Numbered from the stretch's first letter, positions 1 to 9,179 are shown. The stretch is 16,514 bases of DNA from Dehalococcoidia bacterium (GCA_009776515.1 WRNP01000012.1:8311-24824); one strand, 5' to 3'. The notes: generated by a model from the letters alone, not told the origin. Numbers and translations: made by a program.

Positions 1-3000
1 CTCGTCCTCCAGTAAAGCATCGCCCTCCAGCACCGAAAGCTCATCCTCCAGCGCCAGGGCGCCTTTCGCTATCTCGGCGGGAACCGTCCGCTCCTCCTCG
101 TTCATAACCTCCACCGACATCCCTAAGCTTTGGAGTTCCTTCACCAATACCTTAAACGATTCGGGCACGCCCGGCGGCATGATATCATCGCCCTTGACGA
201 TGGCCTCATAGGTCTTGGCCCGGCCGGTCACATCATCCGACTTGGTGGTCAGAATCTCCTGGAGATTATGAGCTGCCCCATAAGCCTCCAGCGACCAGAC
301 CTCCATTTCGCCGAAACGCTGTCCGCCAAACTGCGCCTTGCCGCCCAGCGGCTGCTGCGAGATGAGCGAGTAAGGACCGGTGGCACGGGCATGGACCTTA
401 TCCTCCACCAAATGGATGAGCTTCAGCATATAGATATTGCCCACTGTAACGGGCTGATCAAAGGGGTCGCCGGTGCGTCCGTCACGCAGAACCACCTTGC
501 CGCTGATGGGCGAGGGAATATTGCGCTCCTCAGCGATTACCCGCACCTTCTTTTCCAGTTCCTGCAACGAAAGTTTGCGGCTGGCCACACCTTGCGCCTC
601 CAACCACAGCTTCAGACAGGTACGCCGTGCCTCGCCCTGAAGACGTTCGTCAAATACCTTGGTCCCGGAAAAACCGTGCCCGTCAATCCAGGTGCTGGTC
701 TTTTCCAGATCAAATGAGGCCTGCCCGCTATCTGGCCCCAAGCTCACGGCTTCTGCCTGCCAAGCCAGCCACACGCGGGCCAGCCCATCCTCGATGTCCT
801 CATCGGTAGCCCCATCAAAGACCGGGGTCACCGCTTTGTAGCCCAGAAGCTGACCCGTCCAGCCCAGATGAGTTTCCAGTATCTGCCCCAAATTCATACG
901 AGAGGGAACGCCGATAGGGTTAAGGATGATATCCACCGGCGTACCGTCAGGTAGTATAGGCATGTCCTCAGCCGGGGCAACCAGCGAGATGACACCCTTG
1001 TTGCCATGGCGGCCGGCGAGCTTATCACCTGCCGCCACTTTACGCTTCTGAGCCACCCAAACCTGCACCCACTTGTTGACGCGCACCGGCAGTTCATCGC
1101 CCTCTTCGCGCGAATAAGCACGCACATTGATGACTTTGCCCCATTCCCCATGCGGCACACGCAGGGAAGTGTCTTTAACCTCCCGGGCCTTTTCGCCAAA
1201 GATGGCGCACAAGAGTTTTTCCTCAGCCGAGAGTTCCGTCTCGCCCTTGGGGGTGATCTTGCCTACCAAGATATCGCCTGGCTCCACCTCGGCGCCGATG
1301 CGGATGATGCCCTCTTCGTCCAGTTCGCGCAGGCTTTCCTCGCCCACATTGGGAATGTCGCGGGTTATCTCCTCCGGCCCCAGCTTGGTGTCACGAGCCT
1401 CAAGCTCATGTTTGGAGATGTGCACCGAGGTAAATTTGTCCTGTTCCACCAAACGTGATGACACAATGATCGCATCTTCGTAGTTGTAGCCGCCCCAACT
1501 CATAAAGGCGCAGACCACGTTCTGCCCTAGCGCCAGCTCGCCGCCCTCGGTGGCCGAAGAATCCGCCAGCACCTGTCCGACCTTTACTTTCTGTCCTAGG
1601 CTCACAATGGGGCGCTGGTTGATGCAGGTGCCCTGATTGGTACGCACAAATTTCTTTAGGGGATACTCATGCTCGGCTCCCTTGCTGCCAGTAATGACAA
1701 TGTGCATGCCAGTGACCGAACTCACAATGCCGTCGTGTTTGCTAAAAAGCACCTGGCCTGAATGTCGGGCAGCCTCAGTCTCCATACCCGTGGCCACCAG
1801 CGGCGCCTCAGGCAGTACCAGCGGCACCGCCTGGCGCTGCATGTTGGCCCCCATCAGGGCACGGTTGGCATCGTCGTGTTCCAAGAAAGGAATGAGAGCC
1901 GCTGCCACACTGAAGATCTGTTTGGGGGAAACATCCATGTATTCAATGCGTTCTGAGGGCACCGTGACATACTGATCGGCCAGGCGCGCCTCAACCTTAT
2001 CGTCGATGAACTCGCCACGCTCGTTAAGGCGGGAGTTGGCCTGAGCAATGGTGTAACGATCCTCAACGTCGGCCGGCATGTATTCGCAATCCGCCGTGAC
2101 GAAAGGAATCACTTGCACCGCCCGGCTGAAATTAGCCAGGCGGTGGGCCACCTCCGGCGTGACGACCGTACCCGCAGTAAAGACAAGCTTGTTCTTGGCA
2201 TCTTTAAAGTCCTCGCGCAACCGCCGCCCCAAAAGCTCCGGGCTCTTGCTGGAGAGTTCCCCCACCACCTTGCGATATGGCGTCTCCACAAAACCATAGC
2301 GATTGATGCGCCCGTAACTGGCGAGGGTGCCAATAAGGCCGATGTTCGGACCTTCGGGGGTCTCAATGGGACAGATGCGCCCATAGTGGGAATAGTGTAC
2401 GTCACGCACCTCAAATCCCGCTCGCTCGCGGGATAGGCCGCCCGGCCCCATAGCCGAGAGGCGGCGCTTGTTGGTAAGCTCTGCCAGAGGGTTGGTCTGA
2501 TCCATAAACTGCGAGAGTTGCGAGCCGCCGAAGAACTCACGCACGGCAGAGACCACCGGGCGGATGTTTATCAAGGCCGTCGGGGTAAGCGCTTCCGCCG
2601 AAAGAATGCTCATGCGCTCGCGGGCTACCCGCTCCAGCCTAAGCAGTCCTATGCGGAACTGGTTCTGAACCAGCTCGCCTACGGTGCGAATGCGCCGGTT
2701 ACCCAGATGGTCAATATCGTCAGAGTGATCCTGGTCATTGTTCACCATGATCATGCGCCGGACGATCTCAGCCATGTCCTCACGAGACAAAGCTCGCTCT
2801 TCGTCCGAGACCTTGCCCTCAAGACCTAGGCGGCGGTTCAGTTTATAGCGCCCCACCATTCCCAGGTCATAGTGTTCCGGGTTAAAGAACATGCTCTGTA
2901 AGAGCTTGCGAGCGTTATCCTCATTGGGAGGATCACCCGGGCGCACCTTGCGGTAGATGTCCAGCAGGGCATCTTTCTCAGTGCGGATATTGACCTCACG

Positions 3001-3702
3001 CTCGGCGGTCGATCTGATATAGTGATGATCGGGGTGACTGTCCTCACCAGCAAACATCGTAAAAAGCTCGTCATCCCCGTATCCAATAGCGCGCAGGAGG
3101 GTGGTGACAGGAATCTTGCGCTTGCCGTCGATCTTGACCGAGAGGACATCGCGCGTACTGGTATCAAAGTCGAGCCAGGCGCCTCGGCTGGGGATAAGAT
3201 TGGCAGCGCATAAACGCCTCCCCGTAGCCTGATCCTCCTGGGTGGTGAAATAAACCCCTGGCGAACGCAGGAGCTGACTAACGATCACCCGCTCAGTGCC
3301 AGCGGTAATAAAAGTGCCCTGAGCTGTCATCAGGGGCATATCGCCAAAGAAAAGGTCGAACGGCTCCTTAATCTCGCCGGTGCTCTTCACAAGCAACCGC
3401 GCTTTGATGTAAAGCGTGACCGAGTATGTCTGATCGCGTTGGGAGCATTCTTGTTCCGATAGCCGCGGCTCACGAAACTCGTAATCGGTAAGGCTGAGCT
3501 CCAAGCGATTGCCGGTAAAGTCTTTGATGGGTGACAGCTCTTCCAAGAGCTGCTTGATGCCCTCTTCCTGGAACCATCGGAACGAGTCCAGCTGGATCTC
3601 AATCAAGTTGGGCACATCCATAACCTGGGGGACGCGGGAATATGACCGGGACGCGGCGGGCGTACGCCTTCCCGCAAACACTGCTGTCTGTTCTGGGGTC
3701 AT
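1..3702 (-). CDS. rpoB: RNA polymerase beta subunit (3' end beyond the left edge)
   Basis: This is the beta subunit of RNA polymerase; with beta' it forms the catalytic cleft of the core enzyme. The frame is open for 1234 codons from ATG at 3700-3702 down to base 1, preceded by GAGGAG about five bases upstream. Near residues 395-425 it carries the rifampicin cluster I block ([12 protein letters not shown], then [16 protein letters not shown]). Around residue 890 is the conserved [12 protein letters not shown] segment that lies near the active centre. The last visible residues are the conserved C-terminal [17 protein letters not shown] block followed by an acidic tail, so only a few tens of residues and the stop are missing. 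Asn411 sits where E. coli has His526, while Ser416 matches Ser531. rpoC is expected beyond the left edge. A strong promoter lies about 130 bases upstream of the start. Identification is certain. Confidence 0.98.
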   Translation of the reverse strand, partial: MTPEQTAVFAGRRTPAASRSYSRVPQVMDVPNLIEIQLDSFRWFQEEGIKQLLEELSPIKDFTGNRLELSLTDYEFREPRLSEQECSQRDQTYSVTLYIKARLLVKSTGEIKEPFDLFFGDMPLMTAQGTFITAGTERVIVSQLLRSPGVYFTTQEDQATGRRLCAANLIPSRGAWLDFDTSTRDVLSVKIDGKRKIPVTTLLRAIGYGDDELFTMFAGEDSHPDHHYIRSTAEREVNIRTEKDALLDIYRKVRPGDPPNEDNARKLLQSMFFNPEHYDLGMVGRYKLNRRLGLEGKVSDEERALSREDMAEIVRRMIMVNNDQDHSDDIDHLGNRRIRTVGELVQNQFRIGLLRLERVARERMSILSAEALTPTALINIRPVVSAVREFFGGSQLSQFMDQTNPLAELTNKRRLSAMGPGGLSRERAGFEVRDVHYSHYGRICPIETPEGPNIGLIGTLASYGRINRYGFVETPYRKVVGELSSKSPELLGRRLREDFKDAKNKLVFTAGTVVTPEVAHRLANFSRAVQVIPFVTADCEYMPADVEDRYTIAQANSRLNERGEFIDDKVEARLADQYVTVPSERIEYMDVSPKQIFSVAAALIPFLEHDDANRALMGANMQRQAVPLVLPEAPLVATGMETEAARHSGQVLFSKHDGIVSSVTGMHIVITGSKGAEHEYPLKKFVRTNQGTCINQRPIVSLGQKVKVGQVLADSSATEGGELALGQNVVCAFMSWGGYNYEDAIIVSSRLVEQDKFTSVHISKHELEARDTKLGPEEITRDIPNVGEESLRELDEEGIIRIGAEVEPGDILVGKITPKGETELSAEEKLLCAIFGEKAREVKDTSLRVPHGEWGKVINVRAYSREEGDELPVRVNKWVQVWVAQKRKVAAGDKLAGRHGNKGVISLVAPAEDMPILPDGTPVDIILNPIGVPSRMNLGQILETHLGWTGQLLGYKAVTPVFDGATDEDIEDGLARVWLAWQAEAVSLGPDSGQASFDLEKTSTWIDGHGFSGTKVFDERLQGEARRTCLKLWLEAQGVASRKLSLQELEKKVRVIAEERNIPSPISGKVVLRDGRTGDPFDQPVTVGNIYMLKLIHLVEDKVHARATGPYSLISQQPLGGKAQFGGQRFGEMEVWSLEAYGAAHNLQEILTTKSDDVTGRAKTYEAIVKGDDIMPPGVPESFKVLVKELQSLGMSVEVMNEEERTVPAEIAKGALALEDELSVLEGDALLEDE

Positions 3703-3840
3703 TTCACTCCTCACAAAATAATAAAGTCGGAGGCAAACGGGTTTAGGCGGCTACGCCCGCAAAGGGACGTAACGTGGTGACGTGGTAAAATATCTGCAGG
3801 AAATAATCCGAATATACAGAATGCATAACGGCAAATTGTC

Positions 3841-3869
3841 ATTGTACCAAAGGTTTTTTTGCTTGTCAA
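3841..3869 (-). promoter_or_regulatory. sigma-70 promoter of rpoB
   Basis: On the minus strand a perfect -35 TTGACA (3864-3869) is followed by a 17-base spacer and a -10 TACAAT (3841-3846). This is near-consensus for a housekeeping sigma factor. The predicted start near 3834 leaves a leader of about 130 bases before the rpoB ATG at 3702. A dedicated strong promoter directly in front of rpoB suggests that it heads its own transcription unit here, rather than reading through from ribosomal protein genes. Confidence 0.85.
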
Positions 3870-4085
3870 ACACGGTACGTCACAAGTTGGCCAGGTCGCA
3901 ACTCGCTCTTCTATTTTGGCTCCGCCAATACAGATAATCTCTTCGGCCTGCTGTTATAAAACTGAGGGTCATTTATTCCATCACCCATAATTCGTCGGAC
4001 GTTTTGGCAACAAATCTCCCCTCGCTGGCATCTTGAATAGGCCGAAGTTGCGATTTAGCCTCGCTAAGCGATAGTGGGCCTCAAT

Positions 4086-4115
4086 TTTACACTGCGCCCG
4101 TGCCGACGTTATAAT
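4086..4115 (+). promoter_or_regulatory. sigma-70 promoter of ribF with flanking inverted repeat
   Basis: TTTACA (4086-4091), an 18-base spacer and a perfect TATAAT (4110-4115) form a good housekeeping promoter pointing at ribF. The predicted start near 4122 leaves about 105 bases of leader. The promoter core is bracketed by an 8-bp inverted repeat, CCTCAATT (4079-4086) and AATTGAGG (4113-4120), which overlaps the first base of -35 and most of -10 and could be an operator. I do not see the conserved core of an FMN riboswitch in the leader. Confidence 0.7.
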
Positions 4116-4141
4116 TGAGGTTCGGAGTACAAAACCAGCGC

Positions 4142-4225
4142 ATGAAGATTATCGTGGCGGAGTATGCCCGCGCTAACATTTTTATAGCAACTACGGCCGC
4201 TAGCGACCGCTGTCTCGCTGTTTAG
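4142..4225 (+). CDS. possible 27-aa leader peptide upstream of ribF
   Basis: ATG at 4142 opens 27 sense codons (beginning MKIIVAEYARANIFIATT) that end with TAG at 4223-4225, two bases before the ribF ATG. A GGAG lies about 14 bases upstream of the ATG, which is further than usual. ribF itself has no recognisable ribosome binding site, so re-initiation after this frame is a plausible way of starting ribF. There is no recognisable family. The frame could equally be chance in a leader. Confidence 0.25.
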   Translation: MKIIVAEYARANIFIATTAASDRCLAV

Positions 4226-4227
4226 TC

Positions 4228-5160
4228 ATGCCTATCGCCCGCGAGCTTGCCGACTTCACCCCCACCAAACCCACTCTGCTCACCGTGGGCGTCTTTGACG
4301 GAGTGCACATCGGCCATCAAGCCCTGTTGCAACGATTGGCCAGCCAGGCCACCAGGCTAGGATTAATTCCCGGGGTAATCACTTTCCGCGAGCATCCCCT
4401 CGCCCTGCTTTCGCCCCACGAGGCACCCCTTCGCCTCGCCAATTGGGCAGAAAACATCTCCATCATTAAAGCCCTCGGCACCGGCATGGTCATCCCCCTC
4501 ACTTTCGATGATGCCTTATCCCTAGCCGACGCCCGCACTTTCGCTCTGCTCCTCCAGCACCACCTTAAGATGAAAGGGCTGATTCTTGGCTGGGATTTTG
4601 CCATGGGACACCACCGCGAAGGTACATTAGCCGCCTTAGCCGAACTTGGTAGCCAGCTCGGTTTTACGACCGAGGTCATGCCAGCCGTAACCCTAGGCAG
4701 CGAAACGGTTAGCAGCACAGCTATCCGTCAAGCGCTCGCTGAGGGCAATGTAAGCAAAGCCCGAGCTATGCTGGGGCGCCCCTTCAGCCTGGAGGGACAT
4801 GTAGTCACCGGCGCGGGGCGGGGGGCGGGGCTGGGATTTCCTACCGCCAATCTATGCATCGACGCCGGCCGGGTGGTGCCAGCGGAGGGAGTCTACGCCA
4901 GCCGGGCTCACCTTGACGGCGAATCGCATCCCTCCGTCACCGCCATAAGCCAGTCCCCTACCTTTGGCGGCGTCGGGCGCACCGTTGAGATCCACCTGCT
5001 GGAGTTCACCGGCAACATTTACCATCGAACGCTCCGCCTTGATATGATAGAGTACCTGCGTCCGCCACGCCGCTTCGAGGGCGCCGAGGTGCTCAGTGCC
5101 CAGATTGCGCACGACATCGCACAGGCCAGGGAAATATTATCCGCCACGGGATGCCGATGA
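4228..5160 (+). CDS. ribF: bifunctional riboflavin kinase / FMN adenylyltransferase
   Basis: This cytoplasmic enzyme phosphorylates riboflavin to FMN and then adenylylates FMN to FAD. At 310 residues it has normal length and both domains. The N-terminal nucleotidyltransferase shows GVFDGVHIGH (residues 21-30, with a literal HIGH), GWDFAMGHHREG (121-132, the family's GxDFxFGxxRxG) and VSSTAIR (161-167, the family's ISSTxIR). The C-terminal kinase domain starts near 183 and carries GLGFPTANL (201-209) with the Mg/ATP-binding PTAN motif. The likely catalytic Glu is in VEIHLLEF (253-260). The family's G-x-N-P-T-F loop reads SQSPTF here. The start is the first ATG after an in-frame TAG at 4201-4203; no ribosome binding site is evident, though a short open frame ends two bases upstream. 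It diverges from rpoB and is followed, after a 274-base gap, by tyrS. Confidence 0.96.
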   Translation: MPIARELADFTPTKPTLLTVGVFDGVHIGHQALLQRLASQATRLGLIPGVITFREHPLALLSPHEAPLRLANWAENISIIKALGTGMVIPLTFDDALSLADARTFALLLQHHLKMKGLILGWDFAMGHHREGTLAALAELGSQLGFTTEVMPAVTLGSETVSSTAIRQALAEGNVSKARAMLGRPFSLEGHVVTGAGRGAGLGFPTANLCIDAGRVVPAEGVYASRAHLDGESHPSVTAISQSPTFGGVGRTVEIHLLEFTGNIYHRTLRLDMIEYLRPPRRFEGAEVLSAQIAHDIAQAREILSATGCR

Positions 5161-5258
5161 TGGCTCAAAGATTCGTACCGCACCCACCAAGCGCTGCGGC
5201 AACCCGCTGCAAGGGTCGTGCAGCAAGATAAGATAGTGTCACATAGCGCTATTGGTTA

Positions 5259-5287
5259 TTGATAGATGAAGTTGATAGCAATATGTT
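5259..5287 (+). promoter_or_regulatory. candidate tyrS promoter
   Basis: TTGATA (5259-5264), a 17-base spacer and TATGTT (5282-5287) match the sigma-70 consensus at 5/6 and 4/6 positions. It is the best candidate in the 274-base gap between ribF and tyrS. The area is A/T-rich with several near-matches, so the exact promoter is uncertain. Confidence 0.3.
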
Positions 5288-5372
5288 GTATTGATACCTG
5301 ATGCAAACTGGAGGCATAGAAATTTGGTAGAATAAGCGCGGCCGCATCACCGAGCAGATAAACGGCTCCTTG

Positions 5373-5405
5373 AGTATTTTCGTATACTGCCGTAGCTATC
5401 TACGG
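5373..5405 (+). promoter_or_regulatory. two tandem hairpins in the tyrS leader
   Basis: AGTAT/ATACT (5373-5377 and 5384-5388, 6-nt loop) is followed after one base by CCGTAG/CTACGG (5390-5395 and 5400-5405, 4-nt loop CTAT). They end 18 bases before the GGAAG ribosome binding site of tyrS. A T-box was considered because of the downstream gene, but the conserved T-box antiterminator sequence is absent. Neither hairpin is followed by a T-run. Confidence 0.35.
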
Positions 5406-5434
5406 ATGAGCACTCTTAAAATTGGAAGTACTGT

Positions 5435-6619
5435 ATGAATCAAGACCAAGACATCGAAAAACTTCTCCGCCGCGGCGTAGCCGAGGTCATCGTCGAGGCA
5501 GAGCTGCGAGAGCGACTCAGAACCGGGGGGAAGCTCCGCCTCAAGGAGGGCTTTGACCCGTCCTCGCCGGATATCCACTTAGGCCACATGGTGGGACTGC
5601 GCAAACTCCGCCAGTTCCAAGAACTGGGACACCAAGTAGTGCTCATCGTGGGCGATTGGACCGCCCAGATCGGCGACCCCACCGGCCAGAGCGTCACCCG
5701 TCCCATGCTCACTGCCGAACAGGTGCATGCCAATGCCCAAACATATATGGAGCAATTCTTCAAAATCGTCGATAAATCCCGCACCGAGGTGCGCTGGCAA
5801 AGCGAATGGTTCGGCAAGTTCTCGCTCGCCGATGTGCTGCGCCTGGCCTCTCGCTTCACCATCGCCCAATTCCTAGCGCGGGAGGACTTCAGCAAGCGCT
5901 TTACAGCCGGCAAGCCCATCACCCTGACCGAGTTCCTCTACCCCCTGCTCCAAGCCTATGACTCGGTGGTCATCCAGGCAGATGTGGAATTCGGCGGGCA
6001 GGACCAAAAATTCAATCTCTTAGTGGGGCGCGAGCTTCAAACCATGGTAGGCCAGCGCCCGCAGCAGGTGTTCATGACACCTCTCTTAGTAGGCACCGAC
6101 GGCATTCACAAGATGAGTAAGAGCTTGGGAAACTATATCGGCGTGTCCGAGCCCCCGGAGCAGATCTTCGGCAAGGCGATGAGCGTGCCAGACGAGCTCA
6201 TCATCACCTATTTTGAGCTGGTCACAGACGTGGCGGAAGTTGAGATTAACGATATGCGTGCGGCCCTGCAAAATGCCGACATCAACCCCATGTCGCTCAA
6301 GAAACGCTTGGCGAAAGAGCTCATCCTTCAGCTCTACGATGCTCAGGCGGCCGAGGCGGCCGAGGAGCATTTCGTCCGCACGGTACAGCGCAAAGAAATC
6401 CCTGACGAGATCGCCGAGTACCGCCTGATGCCAGGGCTGACACTGCCGCAACTCATGGTCGAGGCCAAGTTGGCTAAGAGCGCAAGCGAGGCTCGGCGTC
6501 TCATCGCTGCCGGAGCGGTAGAGATGGACGGAGTGCCCATTGTCAGCGTGACCGGCACCCTGAACTCCGGAAGCATCCTCAAAGTGGGCAAGCGCCGGTT
6601 CGTTAAATTGGTTAGCTAG
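5435..6619 (+). CDS. tyrS: tyrosyl-tRNA synthetase (KMSKS type)
   Basis: It charges tRNA-Tyr with tyrosine in the cytoplasm. The 394-residue class I synthetase has HLGH (48-51) as its HIGH motif, then GDWTAQIGDPTGQS (73-86), a tyrosine/AMP-pocket stretch around 165-190 (YPLLQAYDS, QADVEFGGQDQK) and KMSKS (226-230). An S4-type RNA-binding domain occupies roughly 331-394. A KMSKS rather than KFGKT signature places it with the second bacterial TyrRS type (TyrZ-like). ATG is preceded by GGAAG six bases upstream. The stop TAG (6617-6619) overlaps the stop of the convergent typA gene, so no room exists for a separate terminator. Nothing in the protein looks abnormal. Confidence 0.97.
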   Translation: MNQDQDIEKLLRRGVAEVIVEAELRERLRTGGKLRLKEGFDPSSPDIHLGHMVGLRKLRQFQELGHQVVLIVGDWTAQIGDPTGQSVTRPMLTAEQVHANAQTYMEQFFKIVDKSRTEVRWQSEWFGKFSLADVLRLASRFTIAQFLAREDFSKRFTAGKPITLTEFLYPLLQAYDSVVIQADVEFGGQDQKFNLLVGRELQTMVGQRPQQVFMTPLLVGTDGIHKMSKSLGNYIGVSEPPEQIFGKAMSVPDELIITYFELVTDVAEVEINDMRAALQNADINPMSLKKRLAKELILQLYDAQAAEAAEEHFVRTVQRKEIPDEIAEYRLMPGLTLPQLMVEAKLAKSASEARRLIAAGAVEMDGVPIVSVTGTLNSGSILKVGKRRFVKLVS

Positions 6620-8451
6620 GTAATATCGTCACCAAGACGGCGCTGGGCCGAGGCCGCCCGCAGACGCTGCGTCTCAATAAGAATTTTCTTGCGAAGGCGG
6701 ATATTCTGAGGGGTAATCTCCAAAAGTTCGTCATCGGCAATGAAAGCCATCGCTTGTTCCAATGACATGATCTCGGGCGGGGTGAGGCGGACCGCGATAT
6801 CTGAGGTCGAGGAGCGGATATTCGTCTTCTTCTTTTCCTTAGTCACATTAATGGCGATATCCTGCAACTTAGCATTCCGGCCGATAATCATGCCTTCATA
6901 AACTTGGGTATTAGGACCGATGAAGGTAGTGCCGCGCCCCTGGGCAATATTGAGACCATAGGTTAAAGCTTCGCCCGCCTCTGAAGACACCAGCACACCC
7001 ATACGTGTAATGGGCAGCTTGCCGTGCCACTTCTCGTAGTCCAGAAAAGTTGAGTTCATAACACCTTCGCCGCGGGTGATGTTGACAAAGGCACTGCGGA
7101 AACCGATAAGCCCTTTGGTGGGCAGGCGAAACTCCAGCCTCACATTGCCCTGTCCGTCATTGTGCATATCGGTAAGCTGCGCCTGCCGCTGGGAGAGTGA
7201 CTCAATGAGCATACCGACGACATCGTCTTTCACATCCAGACTTAAGCATTCCACCGGCTCCATGAGCTGTCCATTCACCGTCCGAGTTATGGCCTCAGGG
7301 CGCGAGACTTCAAACTCGTATCCCTCCCGCCGCATAGTTTCGATGAGAACCGCCAAATGGAGCTCGCCGCGCCCCTTTACCAGGAAGGTATCGGGACTGT
7401 CGGTATCCTGCACCCTCAAGCTAAGATTGGTCTCGAGTTCGCGGTAGAGACGCTCACGTAGCTGGCGAGTAGTGGTAAAGCGCCCCTCCCGCCCAGCAAA
7501 GGGCGATGTATTGACACCGAAAGACATCTCAACGGTGGGCTCGCCCACCTCTATGCGCGGCAAGGCCTCAGGACAAGACGGATCAGCCAGAGTATCACCT
7601 ATATTCACTTCATCCACCCCAGCTACCGCCACGATATCGCCCGCCTCTGAAGAAACAATCTCCAGCCGCTTCAGTCCAAGGTAAGTCATCACGGCACTTA
7701 TCTGGTAGCGCTCATTCTCACCAGTACCCAGCCGCACCACAGCGTCCCGCGGCGCAACGGCCCCGCGCCAGATGCGCCCAATGGCGATCTTCCCCTTGTG
7801 GTTATCGTAGTCCAGATTTGAGACCAGCATCTGGAACGGCCCGTCCTCAACCTGAGGAGCGGGAACCTTCTCCAAAATGGCATCCAGCAGAGGGCTGATA
7901 TTCTGACCTCGTCCTTCGGGGTGCGCCACCGCCCAACCCTCGCGTCCGCTGGTATAGAACACCGAAAAATCAAGCTGCTCCGAGCTGGTCGCCAGCTCCA
8001 AAAACAGATCTTGCGTCAGGCCAAGCACCTCGGCAGTGCGCGAATTGGGCCGATCTATTTTATTGATAACAACGATGGTTTTAAGCCCCCGCTCTAGAGC
8101 TTTGCGCAACACAAATTTAGTCTGAGGCATGGGGCCTTCAATAGAATCCACCAGCAAGAGACAGCCATCGGCCATGCTTATGACGCGCTCCACTTCCCCC
8201 GAAAAATCAGCGTGTCCCGGGGTATCAATGACGTTTATCTTTACGCCTTTATATTCAATAGCCGTGTTCTTAGCCATGATGGTAATACCCCGCTCGCGCT
8301 CCAGGTCATTCATGTCCATGACGCACTCGGCCATCTGCTGGTTGTCACGAAAGACATGGCTCTGTTTTAGCATGGCATCCACCAGGGTCGTCTTGCCGTG
8401 GTCAACATGGGCAATAATAGCGATGTTTCTGATATCCTGACGAAATTTCAT
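6616..8451 (-). CDS. typA: translational GTPase TypA/BipA
   Basis: This ribosome-associated GTPase of the EF-G/LepA superfamily is linked in other bacteria to 50S assembly and stress or low-temperature growth. At 611 residues it is typical. G1 is AHVDHGKT (14-21), G2 RGIT (54-57), G3 DTPGH (76-80) and G4 NKID (130-133). The EF-Tu domain II-like part and the EF-G III/V-like parts follow, and then the BipA-specific C-terminal domain with its basic tail (roughly residues 480-611). The ATG has only a distant GGAG; an AGG lies directly against the start. The leader contains strong hairpins at 8498-8562. It is convergent with tyrS, and the two stops share bases 6616-6619. Confidence 0.97.
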   Translation of the reverse strand: MKFRQDIRNIAIIAHVDHGKTTLVDAMLKQSHVFRDNQQMAECVMDMNDLERERGITIMAKNTAIEYKGVKINVIDTPGHADFSGEVERVISMADGCLLLVDSIEGPMPQTKFVLRKALERGLKTIVVINKIDRPNSRTAEVLGLTQDLFLELATSSEQLDFSVFYTSGREGWAVAHPEGRGQNISPLLDAILEKVPAPQVEDGPFQMLVSNLDYDNHKGKIAIGRIWRGAVAPRDAVVRLGTGENERYQISAVMTYLGLKRLEIVSSEAGDIVAVAGVDEVNIGDTLADPSCPEALPRIEVGEPTVEMSFGVNTSPFAGREGRFTTTRQLRERLYRELETNLSLRVQDTDSPDTFLVKGRGELHLAVLIETMRREGYEFEVSRPEAITRTVNGQLMEPVECLSLDVKDDVVGMLIESLSQRQAQLTDMHNDGQGNVRLEFRLPTKGLIGFRSAFVNITRGEGVMNSTFLDYEKWHGKLPITRMGVLVSSEAGEALTYGLNIAQGRGTTFIGPNTQVYEGMIIGRNAKLQDIAINVTKEKKKTNIRSSTSDIAVRLTPPEIMSLEQAMAFIADDELLEITPQNIRLRKKILIETQRLRAASAQRRLGDDIT

Positions 8452-8497
8452 ACCTGCATAGTTCTCCGAAATGGAACGTGTAAAATAAGAGCAGAAA

Positions 8498-8562
8498 GGT
8501 AGCCGAGACGCTACCCTCTAGAGGAAAATTCTGAAGCGGTGCAGATAGTGTTTGCACCGCTT
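8498..8562 (-). promoter_or_regulatory. strong hairpins in the leader upstream of typA
   Basis: A perfect 10-bp inverted repeat, AAGCGGTGCA (8534-8543) and TGCACCGCTT (8553-8562), has a 9-nt loop. A palindrome CCTCTAGAGG (8515-8524) follows in the minus direction, then a 6-bp stem GGTAGC/GCTACC (8498-8503 and 8510-8515). On the minus strand the last stem is followed by the pyrimidine-rich TTTCTGCTCTTATTTT. This could be a weak terminator or attenuator ending about 46 bases before typA, or the terminator of an upstream minus-strand transcript. Confidence 0.45.
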
Positions 8563-8603
8563 AAAAGAAAAACCTGCACAAAACAATGTAATAGTACCTT
8601 GGG

Positions 8604-8918
8604 TTAAGAATATCGTAGGCTGAGGCGTATGTCAAAAACGTGGATATTCATGAGCGCAACACCTACAAGGCCCGGCAAAACATGATCGCAAGCTGCAGCC
8701 TTATTCAATCCGAAAGCAGTTGTCGATAGTTCAACTACACCCTTGTGTCCTTCTTTTCCCGCTTGTATATGATATTGCAGACATATGTAGATGAGGAATG
8801 CTTGCACTGCGTTCCAGGGTAAAAGTTCCCATGTCCGAAAGAGGCCATCATCTGACGCAATAGGTCCAACCGCTACGTATACAAGGTAACAAGAGCCTAT
8901 AAGAATAAGAGAGGACAT
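8604..8918 (-). CDS. doubtful small membrane protein
   Basis: This is a 104-codon frame with a hydrophobic N-terminus (MSSLILIGSCYLVYVAVG) and a second hydrophobic stretch near residues 35-50. I do not recognise a family. A GGAG lies about 14 bases upstream of the ATG, too far to be convincing. It lies between a frame-broken remnant and the typA leader, in the same orientation as typA. It may be a degraded membrane gene or a chance frame. Confidence 0.3.
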   Translation of the reverse strand: MSSLILIGSCYLVYVAVGPIASDDGLFRTWELLPWNAVQAFLIYICLQYHIQAGKEGHKGVVELSTTAFGLNKAAACDHVLPGLVGVALMNIHVFDIRLSLRYS

Positions 8919-8923
8919 CCGAT

Positions 8924-9179
8924 TTGTATCTCCGCCAGATCGGCAGGCTTGATGAGGCCACAGAAATGCTGAATACCGACGACAACTACTGTGAGATCTG
9001 TGGGGACGAAAACATCAAGGCCCTACCGGCTTTCCGACTCCATCCCGCTCAGTAGAGGCAGCTTTCCCCGTCAAGCACGTACTGGAAGGCCTCGGGGCAA
9101 CCAAGGTGCTCGCCTCAGTCTTTGGAGAGAACAGGACGGCATAGACTTACAGCGCAGCATATATGGCCTAGACAGCTAA
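8924..9179 (+). pseudogene. frame-broken coding remnant
   Basis: Three consecutive pieces on the plus strand look protein-like but lie in different frames. The first (8924-9055) contains TDDNYCEICGDENIKALP with a C-x-x-C pair and then TAG. The second (9058-9144) reads VKHVLEGLGATKVLASVFG and ends in TAG. The third continues the sense as DGIDLQRSIYGLDS to a stop at 9177-9179. They read best as one decayed gene with frameshifts. I cannot name the family. Confidence 0.35.

Noticed and set aside
130..717. 195-codon plus-strand frame at the left end
   Set aside because: It lies antisense inside rpoB, whose protein sequence is unmistakable, and shows no family features.
4121..4227. FMN riboswitch upstream of ribF
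   Set aside because: The leader is only about 105 bases long and lacks the conserved riboswitch core.
5161..5434. T-box leader in front of tyrS
   Set aside because: Only a partial GTACCGC-like match is present; the conserved T-box antiterminator sequence and a following terminator are absent.
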